DNA of 64,000 bases, from positions 1,589,001-1,653,000 of the forward strand of contig NZ_CP026363.1 in NCBI RefSeq assembly GCF_004117055.1, read 5' to 3'. The notes under the pieces are model-generated. The model searched no databases and was not told the DNA's origin. It was given only the letters and a program-made list of their open reading frames with translations. Origin of the DNA: Brevibacillus agri (GTDB taxonomy: Bacteria; Bacillota; Bacilli; Brevibacillales; Brevibacillaceae). A program made the position numbers and the translations under genes. Numbering within the stretch: position 1 is the first letter of the stretch; every line of letters starts with the position of its first letter. This document shows positions 42,416 through 50,871 of this stretch, one piece after another.

Positions 42416-43513
42416 ATGTCTATCCAAGAAGCAAAGGTTGGTTCCACTACCCGCGAGGTGAAAACGCTTCCTTACCGTCTATATACCGATCCGGAGGTGC
42501 TCCTCGCAGAGCAGGAAAAGATTTTTGCCCGCTCGTGGCAGTTTGTCGGGCATATCAGTCAGGTCGAAAATCCCGGCGACTTTTTTACCTGTGACGTGGC
42601 AGGTGAGCCGATCCTTGTCGTGCGAGGGCGGGAAGGTACGCTGCGCGCATTTTACAACGTCTGTCCGCACCGCGCGACGAAGCTGGAGAAAAACGCCGAG
42701 GGCAACAAGAAAATTTTGCAATGCGGCTACCACGGGTGGACGTTCCAGCTCGACGGTTCGCTGAACAAGGCGCCGAACTTTAAAAACGGCGAGCAACTGT
42801 GCGCAGCAGAAGCCTGTCTGCGCCAGGTGAGGCTGGAGGTGCAAGCGTCGCTGATTTTCGTCAACCTCGATGATGACGCGGTTCCGCTGGCGGCTTCCTA
42901 CGGCGACTTTTTCGCTGATCTGGCGGCGTTTCCGTTTTTGGGCGAGTTGAAAAAATACAGCGTCAACACGCGGGTCATCAAATCGAACTGGAAAGCGTTC
43001 ATCGACAACTACCTGGAATGCGACCATTGCCCGATTGCCCATCCCGGCTTTACCGCTACGCTCGATTTGACGAAGTACCAGATCATCCAGTGCGAAAATT
43101 ACTCCGTGCAAGGGACGGTCGTCAAGCCGGATAAGCAACTCGGCTCGGTTGAACTGAATAAGGCGGAGATGCAGGGCGGCCGTTTTTACTGGCTGTGGCC
43201 GAACCTGATGCTGACGATCTATCCGGGGCCGGGCAACATGTCGCTGATCCAGATGGTGCCGATCGACCACGAGACGACATTGGGCGTGTACACGTATTTG
43301 TTCCGCCATGACGAGTTGACGCAGGAAGAAAAAGATTTGATGGCGTTTACCGAGCAGGTGCGGGTCGAGGACGTGGAGCTGGTTGAGCTGGAGCAGATCG
43401 GCTTCAAGTCCCGCGCCTTCCAGAAAGGGAAGTTTTCCGCAACCGAGCACGCCGTCCTGCAGTTCCACGAGATGGTGCTGAAGACGTTGGGGATCGAAGA
43501 GGCGCAAGCATGA
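42416..43513 (+). CDS. Rieske non-heme iron oxygenase, quaternary-amine type (CntA/GbcA-like)
   Basis: The 365-residue protein has a Rieske [2Fe-2S] site C83-x-H85 and C103-x2-H106 and a mononuclear iron site H204/H209 in NYLECDHCPIAH. The residue that bridges the two centres, usually Asp, is Glu here (E201), a trait reported for carnitine monooxygenase CntA and its relatives. Such enzymes demethylate or cleave betaine, carnitine or stachydrine. With an OpuC-type transporter, an aldehyde dehydrogenase and a D-malate-type dehydrogenase in the operon, carnitine cleavage to trimethylamine and malic semialdehyde is likely. No reductase gene is adjacent. Confidence 0.9.
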   Translation: MSIQEAKVGSTTREVKTLPYRLYTDPEVLLAEQEKIFARSWQFVGHISQVENPGDFFTCDVAGEPILVVRGREGTLRAFYNVCPHRATKLEKNAEGNKKILQCGYHGWTFQLDGSLNKAPNFKNGEQLCAAEACLRQVRLEVQASLIFVNLDDDAVPLAASYGDFFADLAAFPFLGELKKYSVNTRVIKSNWKAFIDNYLECDHCPIAHPGFTATLDLTKYQIIQCENYSVQGTVVKPDKQLGSVELNKAEMQGGRFYWLWPNLMLTIYPGPGNMSLIQMVPIDHETTLGVYTYLFRHDELTQEEKDLMAFTEQVRVEDVELVELEQIGFKSRAFQKGKFSATEHAVLQFHEMVLKTLGIEEAQA

Positions 43514-43533
43514 AAAGAGGGGAGGGACCAGCG

Positions 43534-44967
43534 ATGCACACGATGCAAAAAAGCTTGTTCATCAACGGCGAGTGGGTAAAAGCGGGGCAGTACACGGAGC
43601 TGCGCTCTCCGTATTCCGGGGAAGCGCTCGCCGAGATTCCGGCGGCAAACGAAGAAGAGACAAAGCAGGCAATCGCGGCTGCCTACGCGGCAAAAGCCAT
43701 CATGGCGAAAATGCCGGCGCATCGCCGCGCTGCGATTCTCGAAAGCCTGGTGAGCCTGCTTCGCGAACGCAGCGAGGAGGCGGCCACGATCATCGCGCAG
43801 GAGGCGGCGAAACCGATTGCGGTAGCGAGAGGCGAAGTCGCGCGCACGATTGAAACGTACAAGTTCGCCGCCGAAGAGGCCAAGCGCATTCACGGAGAGA
43901 CGTTGCCGCTCGACGCCGCTCCCGGCGGGGAAGGCCGGCTCGCCTATACGCTGCGCGAACCGATTGGCGTAATTGGCGCGATTACCCCGTTTAATTTTCC
44001 GATGAATCTCGTCGCGCACAAGGTCGGGCCTGCCATCGCAGCGGGCAACACGATCGTGCTCAAGCCCGCCTCGCAGACGCCGCTGTCCGCCTTTTTCATC
44101 GCAGAGCTGTTGGCAGAAGCGGGCTTGCCTGCCGGGGCATTGAATGTCGTGACGGGGAGCGGCCGCGTCGTCGGCGATCTGATCGTCACGGACGAGCGGG
44201 TCAACATGGTGACGTTTACAGGCAGTCCGGGTGTCGGCATTGGCATCCGCAACCGGGCGGGCTTGAAGCGGACGACACTGGAGCTTGGCTCCAACTCCGC
44301 CGTCATCATCGACAAAGGCGTCGAGCTTGAGCCGCTGATTGCCCGCTGCATCACCGGAGCGTTTTCGTTTCAGGGGCAGGTGTGCATCTCGTTGCAGCGC
44401 GTGTACGCGCATGCGGAGGTGTACGACGCGTTCGTGGAAAAATTCGTCGCAGCCGCAAAGGCGCTGCGGTTAGGCAGCCCGCTCGACGAGACGACAGACA
44501 TCTCCGCCCTGATTTCCCCGGGTGACGTGCAGCGGACGCTGGACTGGATTGACGAGGCGCGACGGGCGGGAGCGACGGTGGCCGCAGGCGGCAGGGCAGA
44601 GGGCAACATCCTGCAGCCGACCGTGATTCTCGATGCCGGGCCTTCGCTCAAAGTCTCCTGCCAGGAAGTGTTTGCCCCAATTGTTTTGGTGAACCGGGTG
44701 AACTCGGTCGAGGAAGCGATTGAGCGCGTGAACGATTCCCGGTTCGGGCTGCAGGCAGGCATTTATACGGAAAACGTGCACACAGCGCTCGACGCCGCAG
44801 AGAAACTGCATGTCGGGGGCGTGCTGATTAACGACATCCCGACCTTCCGCGTGGACCACATGCCGTACGGCGGCGTCAAAGAAAGCGGAACGGGCCGGGA
44901 AGGGATCAAATACGCGATCGAAGAAATGACGGAGTTGAAGCTGGTGATCTGGAACCGGCGGCAATGA
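43534..44967 (+). CDS. NAD(P)-dependent aldehyde dehydrogenase (possible malic semialdehyde dehydrogenase)
   Basis: GGGAGGG stands seven bases before ATG 43534 (MHTMQKS), preferred to ATG 43510, which overlaps the oxygenase stop. The 477-residue protein is full length. E250 (TLELGSNSA) and C284 (GQVCISLQR) are the catalytic pair, and TGSPGVG the NAD-binding motif. It resembles succinate- or glyceraldehyde-3-phosphate-type ALDHs. If the oxygenase makes malic semialdehyde, this enzyme would give malate. Substrate is inferred from context only. Confidence 0.92.
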   Translation: MHTMQKSLFINGEWVKAGQYTELRSPYSGEALAEIPAANEEETKQAIAAAYAAKAIMAKMPAHRRAAILESLVSLLRERSEEAATIIAQEAAKPIAVARGEVARTIETYKFAAEEAKRIHGETLPLDAAPGGEGRLAYTLREPIGVIGAITPFNFPMNLVAHKVGPAIAAGNTIVLKPASQTPLSAFFIAELLAEAGLPAGALNVVTGSGRVVGDLIVTDERVNMVTFTGSPGVGIGIRNRAGLKRTTLELGSNSAVIIDKGVELEPLIARCITGAFSFQGQVCISLQRVYAHAEVYDAFVEKFVAAAKALRLGSPLDETTDISALISPGDVQRTLDWIDEARRAGATVAAGGRAEGNILQPTVILDAGPSLKVSCQEVFAPIVLVNRVNSVEEAIERVNDSRFGLQAGIYTENVHTALDAAEKLHVGGVLINDIPTFRVDHMPYGGVKESGTGREGIKYAIEEMTELKLVIWNRRQ

Positions 44968-44994
44968 TCTATTTCATGACGAGGAGAGATGCGG

Positions 44995-45759
44995 ATGATT
45001 TGCTTTGACAAGGTCACGAAGACGATCAATGGCGCGCCGATTATCAAAAGCCTGGACCTGTACATCGGCGCGGGCGAGCTGTTTGTGCTGATCGGGCCGA
45101 GCGGCTGCGGCAAGACGACCACGATGAAAATGATTAACCGCCTGATCGAGCCGACATCAGGAAAAATTACCATCAACGGCGAAGACATCGCGAAAAAAGA
45201 TCCGGTTATGCTCAGGCGGGGCATCGGCTACGTCATCCAGCAGATCGGCCTGTTCCCGCACATGACCATCGCGCAAAACGTCGCCCTGGTCCCGAAGCTG
45301 AACAAGACCGATCCGGCCGTCTACGAGAAACGGGTAGATGAGCTGCTCGCTCTGGTCGGACTGGAGCCGAAAAAATACAAGGACAGGTACCCGGCCGAAC
45401 TGAGCGGCGGACAGCAGCAGCGCGTCGGGGTGATTCGGGCGATGGCGGCAGACCCGCCGATCATTTTGATGGATGAGCCGTTTTCCGCCCTGGACCCGAT
45501 CAGCAGAGAGCAACTCCAGGATGAGTTTGTCCGTCTGCAAAAGACGATTCATAAAACCATCGTCTTCGTCACGCACGACATGGATGAAGCGATCAAAATT
45601 GCCGACCGCATTTGCCTGATGAACGACGGGGCTGTCGTGCAAATCGACACGCCGGACCGCCTGTTGCAGCACCCGGCCAACGATTTTGTCGCGGATTTTA
45701 TCGGCGTCAAGCGGCTCAAACGGCCGAGCGAAAAGTTTCCGCGCTCCGGCGCTTTGTAG
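44995..45759 (+). CDS. Quaternary-amine ABC transporter ATPase (OpuCA/ProV-like)
   Basis: GAGGAG stands eight bases before ATG 44995 (MICFDKV). The 254-residue ATPase has Walker A GPSGCGKTT, a Q loop, signature LSGGQQQR, Walker B ILMDEP and H loop VTHD. It lacks the C-terminal CBS pair found in osmoregulated OpuCA. This supports a catabolic rather than osmoprotective uptake role. It works with the permeases at 45774 and 47402 and the lipoprotein at 46453. Confidence 0.92.
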   Translation: MICFDKVTKTINGAPIIKSLDLYIGAGELFVLIGPSGCGKTTTMKMINRLIEPTSGKITINGEDIAKKDPVMLRRGIGYVIQQIGLFPHMTIAQNVALVPKLNKTDPAVYEKRVDELLALVGLEPKKYKDRYPAELSGGQQQRVGVIRAMAADPPIILMDEPFSALDPISREQLQDEFVRLQKTIHKTIVFVTHDMDEAIKIADRICLMNDGAVVQIDTPDRLLQHPANDFVADFIGVKRLKRPSEKFPRSGAL

Positions 45760-45773
45760 GGGGAGGGACGGGC

Positions 45774-46412
45774 ATGAGCGATTTCTTTGCCTTTTTGTCC
45801 GAGCGGCACGAGCAAATTCTCTCGCTTGTCTGGGAGCATTGCTACATTTCCTTGCTCGCTGTGCTTGCGGGATTCATCCTTTCCGTTCCCCTTGGCATTT
45901 TATTGACGAGAGCAGAGCGAATCAGCCAGTATGTCATCGGCGTCGTCAACATTTTGCAGACGATTCCGAGCCTGGCGCTGTTGGGCTTCATGATTCCGTT
46001 TTTGGGCATTGGCGCTTTTCCGGCCGTCGTCGCGCTGTTTTTGTACTCGCTTTTGCCGATGCTGCGCAACACCTACACAGGTATCCGCGAGGTGGAGCCG
46101 TCGCTGATCGAAGCGGCTCGCGGGATGGGCATGACCAATCTGCAAATTTTGTTCAAGGTAGAAATTCCGCTGGCGATCTCGATCATCATGGGCGGCTTGC
46201 GGACAGCGACGATCTATACGATAAGCTGGGCGACGCTCGCCGCTGTCGTGGGGGGCGGCGGCTTGGGCTACCTCGTCTTCACGGGGCTTGGCAACTCGAA
46301 TGACAACATGCTGTTGACAGGGGCGCTCCTGACTGCCCTGCTCGCGGCGCTCGCCGACCTCGTCACGCGCGAGTTCCAGCGCATGTGCACACCGCGAGGC
46401 TTGCGGAAGTGA
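45774..46412 (+). CDS. Quaternary-amine ABC transporter permease 1 (OpuCB-like)
   Basis: The 212-residue membrane protein has about five to six helices and the BPD_transp_1 loop EAARGMGMTNLQILFKVEIPLA (EAARGMGM being the EAA motif). NILQTIPSLALLGFM is typical of the OpuC/OsmY betaine and carnitine branch. GGGGGAGGGACGGGC precedes the ATG. It follows the ATPase by 14 bp. Confidence 0.92.
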   Translation: MSDFFAFLSERHEQILSLVWEHCYISLLAVLAGFILSVPLGILLTRAERISQYVIGVVNILQTIPSLALLGFMIPFLGIGAFPAVVALFLYSLLPMLRNTYTGIREVEPSLIEAARGMGMTNLQILFKVEIPLAISIIMGGLRTATIYTISWATLAAVVGGGGLGYLVFTGLGNSNDNMLLTGALLTALLAALADLVTREFQRMCTPRGLRK

Positions 46413-46452
46413 GCAGAGCGATCCAATAACAGGTTGAGAGAAAAAGGGGGCA

Positions 46453-47370
46453 ATGAATGTGGGGATGAGAGTGCTTTTTCGCACGCTGTTTTTGGCGGTC
46501 CTGGCGGTTGCGCTGGTCACGGGCTGTTCGAAGGGGGGAGCTGGAAACACCGTTCAGCTCGGTTATCAGCCTACCTCCGAGCAAGAGATTATCGCCAACA
46601 TGCTGAAAAAACTGATTGAAGCCAATTCCAGCCTGAAGGTGGAAATGGTCGGCGGGCTCGGCGGAACGCCTGTCGTGCTCAAAGCGATGCAAAACAACGA
46701 CATCCAGATTTCCGCCGTCCGCTACGTAGGGACAGATCTCACGAGCAGTCTCGGCATGACCGAATTTCCGAAAGACCCTGCCGCCGCCTTCGACCTGGTC
46801 AAGCAGGGCGTCAAGGAAAAGTTCGACCAGGAATGGTTTCCGTCCTACGGCTTTGACAACACGTACATTTTTACGGTGCGCAAAGATATCGCGGAAAAAT
46901 ACGGCCTGAAAAAGATTTCCGACCTGCAGGCGCACGCCGCCGAAATGAAGCTGGCAACAGACGCGGGCTGGCTGGAGCGGACCAACGACGGCTATCCGGC
47001 GTTCAAAAAGGAGTACGGCCTGGAATTTGCCAAGGCGATTCCGATGGACATCGGGCTGGTCTACAAAGCGGTGAAAAATGGCGACGTGGACATCGTGCTC
47101 GCCTATTCGACGGACTCGCGCCTGAAGGAGTACGATCTGGTCACGCTGGAGGACGACAAGCATTTCTTCCCGAACTACACGGCCTCGCCTGTCGTGCGCA
47201 ACGACGCGCTCAAAAAGCATCCCGAGCTGGCGGACATTTTGAACAAGCTGGCGGGCAAAATCGACACGAAGACGATGACGGCGCTCAATTACCAGGCGGA
47301 TGTGGAAAAGCTGGAGCCAGCGGAAATCGCCCAAAAGTTTTTGACCGAGCAAGGGCTTTTGCAGCCGTAG
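46453..47370 (+). CDS. Quaternary-amine ABC transporter binding lipoprotein (OpuCC-like)
   Basis: The 305-residue protein has a lipoprotein signal (VTGC lipobox, Cys about residue 25) and an OpuAC-type binding domain (VQLGYQPTSEQEIIANMLKK, in part SEQEIIANML; VYKAVKNGDVDIVLAYSTD, in part GDVDIVLAYSTDSR). It captures the substrate outside the cell. This type carries aromatic residues for cation-pi binding of trimethylammonium groups; which ones here cannot be told without a model. ATG 46453 lies close behind AAGGGGG; ATG 46465 is an alternative start. Confidence 0.92.
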   Translation: MNVGMRVLFRTLFLAVLAVALVTGCSKGGAGNTVQLGYQPTSEQEIIANMLKKLIEANSSLKVEMVGGLGGTPVVLKAMQNNDIQISAVRYVGTDLTSSLGMTEFPKDPAAAFDLVKQGVKEKFDQEWFPSYGFDNTYIFTVRKDIAEKYGLKKISDLQAHAAEMKLATDAGWLERTNDGYPAFKKEYGLEFAKAIPMDIGLVYKAVKNGDVDIVLAYSTDSRLKEYDLVTLEDDKHFFPNYTASPVVRNDALKKHPELADILNKLAGKIDTKTMTALNYQADVEKLEPAEIAQKFLTEQGLLQP

Positions 47371-47401
47371 CGACCTTTTGCCAGAAAAGGAGGCAGATTC
47401 G

Positions 47402-48058
47402 ATGGACAGCATCCTCGACATAATCGGCGTCATGAACAAATATTCGGAGCAAATCCTGGAGCTGACGGGGGAACATCTGTTCATGAGCATCAGCGCCATC
47501 GTCATTGCGATTGCACTCGGCCTTCCCCTGGCGATCCTGATGACGAAAAACCGGACGCTGGCCGTGGCGATCCAGACGACGATCAACATTATCCAGACCA
47601 TTCCGTCCATTTCCATGCTGTTGATTATCATGATTTTCCTCGGCCTGGGCTATGACACGGCCATCGTCGCCCTGGCGCTGTACTCGATGCTGCCGATCAT
47701 CGCCAACACGTACGCGGGACTGACTGGCGTGGACAAAAACATGATCGAGGCGGGAACAGGCATGGGCATGACGTCCGGCCAGCTCTTGCGCATGGTCATG
47801 ATCCCGCTGGCGATGCCGATTATTTTGGCGGGAGTGCGGGTAGCGGCCGTTGTAGCGATCGGGGCGGCCACGATGGCGACGTTTGTCGGCGCGGGCGGTC
47901 TGGGCGAAATGATCTTGCGCGGCATCTCCACGACTGACGATCAAAAAATTTTGGCCGGGGCCATACCAGCCGCGCTGCTCGTCATCCTCGTCGACTTGCT
48001 GCTCGGGCTTGTCGAGAAAAAATCGAGCTTCCGCCTGCGCGCAGCGAAAAACAAATAG
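47402..48058 (+). CDS. Quaternary-amine ABC transporter permease 2 (OpuCD-like)
   Basis: The 218-residue permease has the EAA-type loop EAGTGMGMTSGQLLRMVMIPLA (EAGTGMGM) and NIIQTIPSISMLLII, paralogous to the permease at 45774. AAAAGGAGG precedes the ATG. The order ATPase-permease-binding protein-permease equals that of the Bacillus opuC operon. Confidence 0.92.
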   Translation: MDSILDIIGVMNKYSEQILELTGEHLFMSISAIVIAIALGLPLAILMTKNRTLAVAIQTTINIIQTIPSISMLLIIMIFLGLGYDTAIVALALYSMLPIIANTYAGLTGVDKNMIEAGTGMGMTSGQLLRMVMIPLAMPIILAGVRVAAVVAIGAATMATFVGAGGLGEMILRGISTTDDQKILAGAIPAALLVILVDLLLGLVEKKSSFRLRAAKNK

Positions 48059-48075
48059 GAAGGGGCGAGCAAACG

Positions 48076-48675
48076 ATGAGAAAACTGGTGTGCATCGGCG
48101 ACAGCTTTACGGAAGGGCTGGGCGTGCCGAAAACGGCGGCCTGGCCCGCGCTCCTGCAGCGCGAACTGGGGGTGGAGGTCATCAACAAAGGCATTTCGGG
48201 GGACACGACAGGGGGAATGCTCGGCCGGTTCACCCACGATGTCGTTTGGCAAAACCCTTCGCATGCGCTCATCATCGGCGGCGGCAACGATTTGTGGTGG
48301 GATGTCAGCGAAAATGCGCTGCTCGCCAATATGTACGCCATGGTCAAGCAAGCGCTGCACCACGGCATCGTGCCGATCATGGGCGCGTCCGGCTCCGGCT
48401 TCGACCCGGGCCAGGTAGACGGCGAGCAGGTCTGGGAGCCTGTAGCCGGCTATGGCACGCTGTTGCGGCGCGGCAAGGAATACGCGGCGGCGCTGGAAGA
48501 GATGGCGAAAAAAAGCGGCCTGTTGTTCCTGAGCTTTCAGGGCATTTTCCACGACGAGCGGGGCGAGGTCGACCAGACGTACTTTGCGGGCATAGACGGA
48601 CTGCATCCAAATCAAGCGGGGCATGCGAAAATCGCCGGAGCGGCCGCTTCGTTTTTACGGGAAGTGATCGTATGA
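48076..48675 (+). CDS. SGNH/GDSL-family esterase
   Basis: The 199-residue protein shows the SGNH blocks GDSFTEGLG (Ser), G in NKGISGDTT, GGGNDLWW (Asn) and DGLHPN (Asp/His). There is no signal peptide, so it acts in the cytoplasm. It lies between the transporter genes and the dehydrogenase of the Rieske operon and overlaps the latter by 4 bp. An esterase here could remove acyl groups from O-acylcarnitines before oxidation; this is inference. Confidence 0.88.
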   Translation: MRKLVCIGDSFTEGLGVPKTAAWPALLQRELGVEVINKGISGDTTGGMLGRFTHDVVWQNPSHALIIGGGNDLWWDVSENALLANMYAMVKQALHHGIVPIMGASGSGFDPGQVDGEQVWEPVAGYGTLLRRGKEYAAALEEMAKKSGLLFLSFQGIFHDERGEVDQTYFAGIDGLHPNQAGHAKIAGAAASFLREVIV

Positions 48676-49766
48676 AAAAAACGTGGCAGATCGCAGTGAT
48701 TGCAGGAGACGGCATCGGGCCGGAGGTGCTTCGGGAAGGGATCAAGGTGCTGGACACGGCGGCGCGGCTCGACGGCAGCTTCGAGCTGCAATTTCACGAT
48801 TTTCCATGGGGCTGCGAGTACTACGCCAAACACGGCAAGATGATGGACGAGGACGGAATGGAGCAGCTCCGCAAGTTTGACGCGATCTACCTGGGGGCTG
48901 TCGGCTATCCGGGAGTGCCGGACCACATTTCGCTGTGGGATTTGCTTTTGCGCATTCGCAAAGGGTTCGAGCAGTACGTCAACATCCGCCCGATCAAGCT
49001 GCTGCGCGGCGCTCCTTGCCCGCTCGCTGGCGTGCCGCGAGAGGCGGTCGACATGCTGTTCATTCGCGAAAACAGCGAAGGCGAATACGCGGGGGCAGGA
49101 GAGTGGCTGTTTCGCGGAAAGCCGGAGGAAGTGGTGCTGCAGACAGGCGTGTTCTCGCGCAAAGGGACGGAGCGGATTATCCGCTACGCGTTTGCGACGG
49201 CCCGCGAACTGGGCAAGTCGCTGACAAGTATCAGCAAAGGCAACGCGCTCAACTACTCGATGGTTTTCTGGGACGAGGTGTTTGCAGAAGTCGCCAAGGA
49301 ATACCCCGATGTGCCGACGCATTCGTATTTGGTCGATGCGGCGAGCATGTTCATGATAAAAGAGCCGCAGCGGTTCGAGGTCGTCGTCACTTCCAACCTG
49401 TTTGGCGACATTTTGACCGATCTGGGCGCGGCGATTGCCGGAGGGCTGGGCCTGGCGGCGGGGGCCAACATCAACCCCGAGCGCACGTATCCGTCGATGT
49501 TCGAGCCGATTCACGGGTCTGCCCCGGACATCGCGGGAAAAGGCATCGCCAACCCGCTGGCGGCAATCTGGTCGGCGAGCCAGATGCTTGAATTTTTCGG
49601 CTACAAGCACCTCGCTGAGCTGGTGCTGCAAGGGATCGAGGAGACGCTGGTGGAACACGAGGTGCTCACGCCGGACATGGGCGGGACGTCCGCGACCGCA
49701 GAGGTGGGGGACGAGGTCGCAGGCAAAATCATCCGCCTGTTTCAGCAGAGTGGACATATAGTCTGA
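48672..49766 (+). CDS. Beta-decarboxylating D-malate/tartrate-type dehydrogenase
   Basis: The ATG at 48672 overlaps the esterase stop (ATGA). The 364-residue protein is of the isocitrate/isopropylmalate dehydrogenase family, TtuC/DmlA branch: VIAGDGIGPEV, WDLLLRIRKGFEQYVNIRP (diagnostic WDLLLRIRK), RENSEGEYAG, TSNLFGDILTDLGAA (in part NLFGDILTD) and EPIHGSAPDIAGKG. These convert D-malate to pyruvate and CO2, or tartrate. (R)-carnitine keeps its configuration as D-malate, so this enzyme would complete a carnitine route to pyruvate. Confidence 0.9.
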   Translation: MKKTWQIAVIAGDGIGPEVLREGIKVLDTAARLDGSFELQFHDFPWGCEYYAKHGKMMDEDGMEQLRKFDAIYLGAVGYPGVPDHISLWDLLLRIRKGFEQYVNIRPIKLLRGAPCPLAGVPREAVDMLFIRENSEGEYAGAGEWLFRGKPEEVVLQTGVFSRKGTERIIRYAFATARELGKSLTSISKGNALNYSMVFWDEVFAEVAKEYPDVPTHSYLVDAASMFMIKEPQRFEVVVTSNLFGDILTDLGAAIAGGLGLAAGANINPERTYPSMFEPIHGSAPDIAGKGIANPLAAIWSASQMLEFFGYKHLAELVLQGIEETLVEHEVLTPDMGGTSATAEVGDEVAGKIIRLFQQSGHIV

Positions 49767-49776
49767 ACCGATGGGA

Positions 49777-49810
49777 GGCTCCGCCGCTTGGATGGCGGAG
49801 CCGACTTTTT
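49777..49810 (+). terminator. Rho-independent terminator
   Basis: A perfect 9-bp stem, GGCTCCGCC (49777-49785) with GGCGGAGCC (49794-49802), then GAC and five T. It closes the Rieske operon. Confidence 0.9.
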
Positions 49811-49826
49811 GAGGAGAGGGTGTCGC

Positions 49827-50330
49827 ATGATTTATGTGACGATTGCGTTGATCCAGATTATTTACGTCGCGCTCAATTCCCTGCGGGTCGTGCTGATGAT
49901 AAAAGGCCGAAACTATGCGGCCGCGAGCTTGTGCACGGTCGAGATTTTTGTCTATTTGTCCGGGTTGTCGATCGTTTTGAACTACATGGATTCGTTCTGG
50001 GGGATTTTCACGTACTGCCTGTCGTATGGAGTGGGGACGTTGCTCGGCATGTACATCGAACAAAAAATCGCCCTCGGCTACATGACGCTGCAAGTGATTA
50101 CGGCCAATGAAGCGGAGCTGACCAGCGTGCTCAAGGAAAAGGGCTACGGCGTGACCAAGTGGCACGGCTCCGGCCTGTACGGGACGCGGATGATTTTTCT
50201 CATTTTGGCCAAGCGCAAAAATTACCTGGATGCGATCAAAACGATCCAGCAAATCGATCCCGGCGCCTTTATCATCTCCTCGGAGCCGAAGACGTTTGTC
50301 GGCGGGTTTACGCCGGGGAAGCTAAACTGA
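49827..50330 (+). CDS. UPF0316/DUF2179-type membrane protein
   Basis: The 167-residue protein has three N-terminal helices (about 1-22, 35-55 and 58-78), then a soluble C-terminal domain with GYGVTKWHGSGLYGTRMIFLI (core GYGVTKWHGSG) and a KRKNYLDAIKTIQQIDPGAF end. This is the DUF5698-DUF2179 layout of the YebE/UPF0316 family; the function is not established. GAGGAGAGGG precedes the ATG. It is separated from the Rieske operon by a terminator. Confidence 0.88.
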   Translation: MIYVTIALIQIIYVALNSLRVVLMIKGRNYAAASLCTVEIFVYLSGLSIVLNYMDSFWGIFTYCLSYGVGTLLGMYIEQKIALGYMTLQVITANEAELTSVLKEKGYGVTKWHGSGLYGTRMIFLILAKRKNYLDAIKTIQQIDPGAFIISSEPKTFVGGFTPGKLN

Positions 50331-50372
50331 AAGCACGCCTGTTCCAAGCCTGCCTGCGCCAAGCCCGCGCAT

Positions 50373-50415
50373 AAAAAGGTGCCGTGCAGCATCAGGGGAG
50401 CGCGGCCTCTTTTTG
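50373..50415 (+). terminator. Possible rho-independent terminator
   Basis: AAAAAGG-T-GCCGTGC can pair with GCGCGGC-C-TCTTTTT with one G-T pair and one mismatch. It stands 43 bp after the UPF0316 gene and is weaker than other terminators in the window. Confidence 0.45.
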
Positions 50416-50871
50416 CTGTCTGCCCTGGGTGGTGCGGCAGCTTGTGACGACCCGGCTTGCGGAATCGCGTTTTTGCCCGTGCAGGCGTTAGGCTGGTTGG
50501 CCCGGGTGTTTGTGAAGGCAGTTGCCATTTTCTTTGCCGTCTGCTCATAAAATACTATCTGATAGACGAATTGCCAGCTTTTGGTTTGGGGCGACTGAGT
50601 GGCAAGGTTGCGGTCGGAGAAAAAAGGCGGCTCTGGCAGCGGAGCAAAGCCGGATTGCCGAGGCGAACCAGTGCCAAGCGGTCAGAGTTGTCCAATCGCC
50701 GGACACAGTTGTCTCGTCACTGTCCGCTGTCCGCTGCGCGGATGTGCCCGGACCGCGACATGGACAGCAGTGTTTTAGACAAAGCGGGAGCTGATAACGC
50801 TTTTGCGGGCTGGTGCAAAACTTGCATAGGTAATGTTGCGAATGCCGATTTGAAGGAAGGGAGAGAATGGC
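50416..50871. other. Gene-free stretch
   Basis: I see no supported gene, repeat or clear promoter in these 456 bp. Open frames exist on both strands, but they lack ribosome binding sites and protein-like composition. A purine-rich GGAAGGGAGAG at the end belongs to the SDR gene start. Confidence 0.5.
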
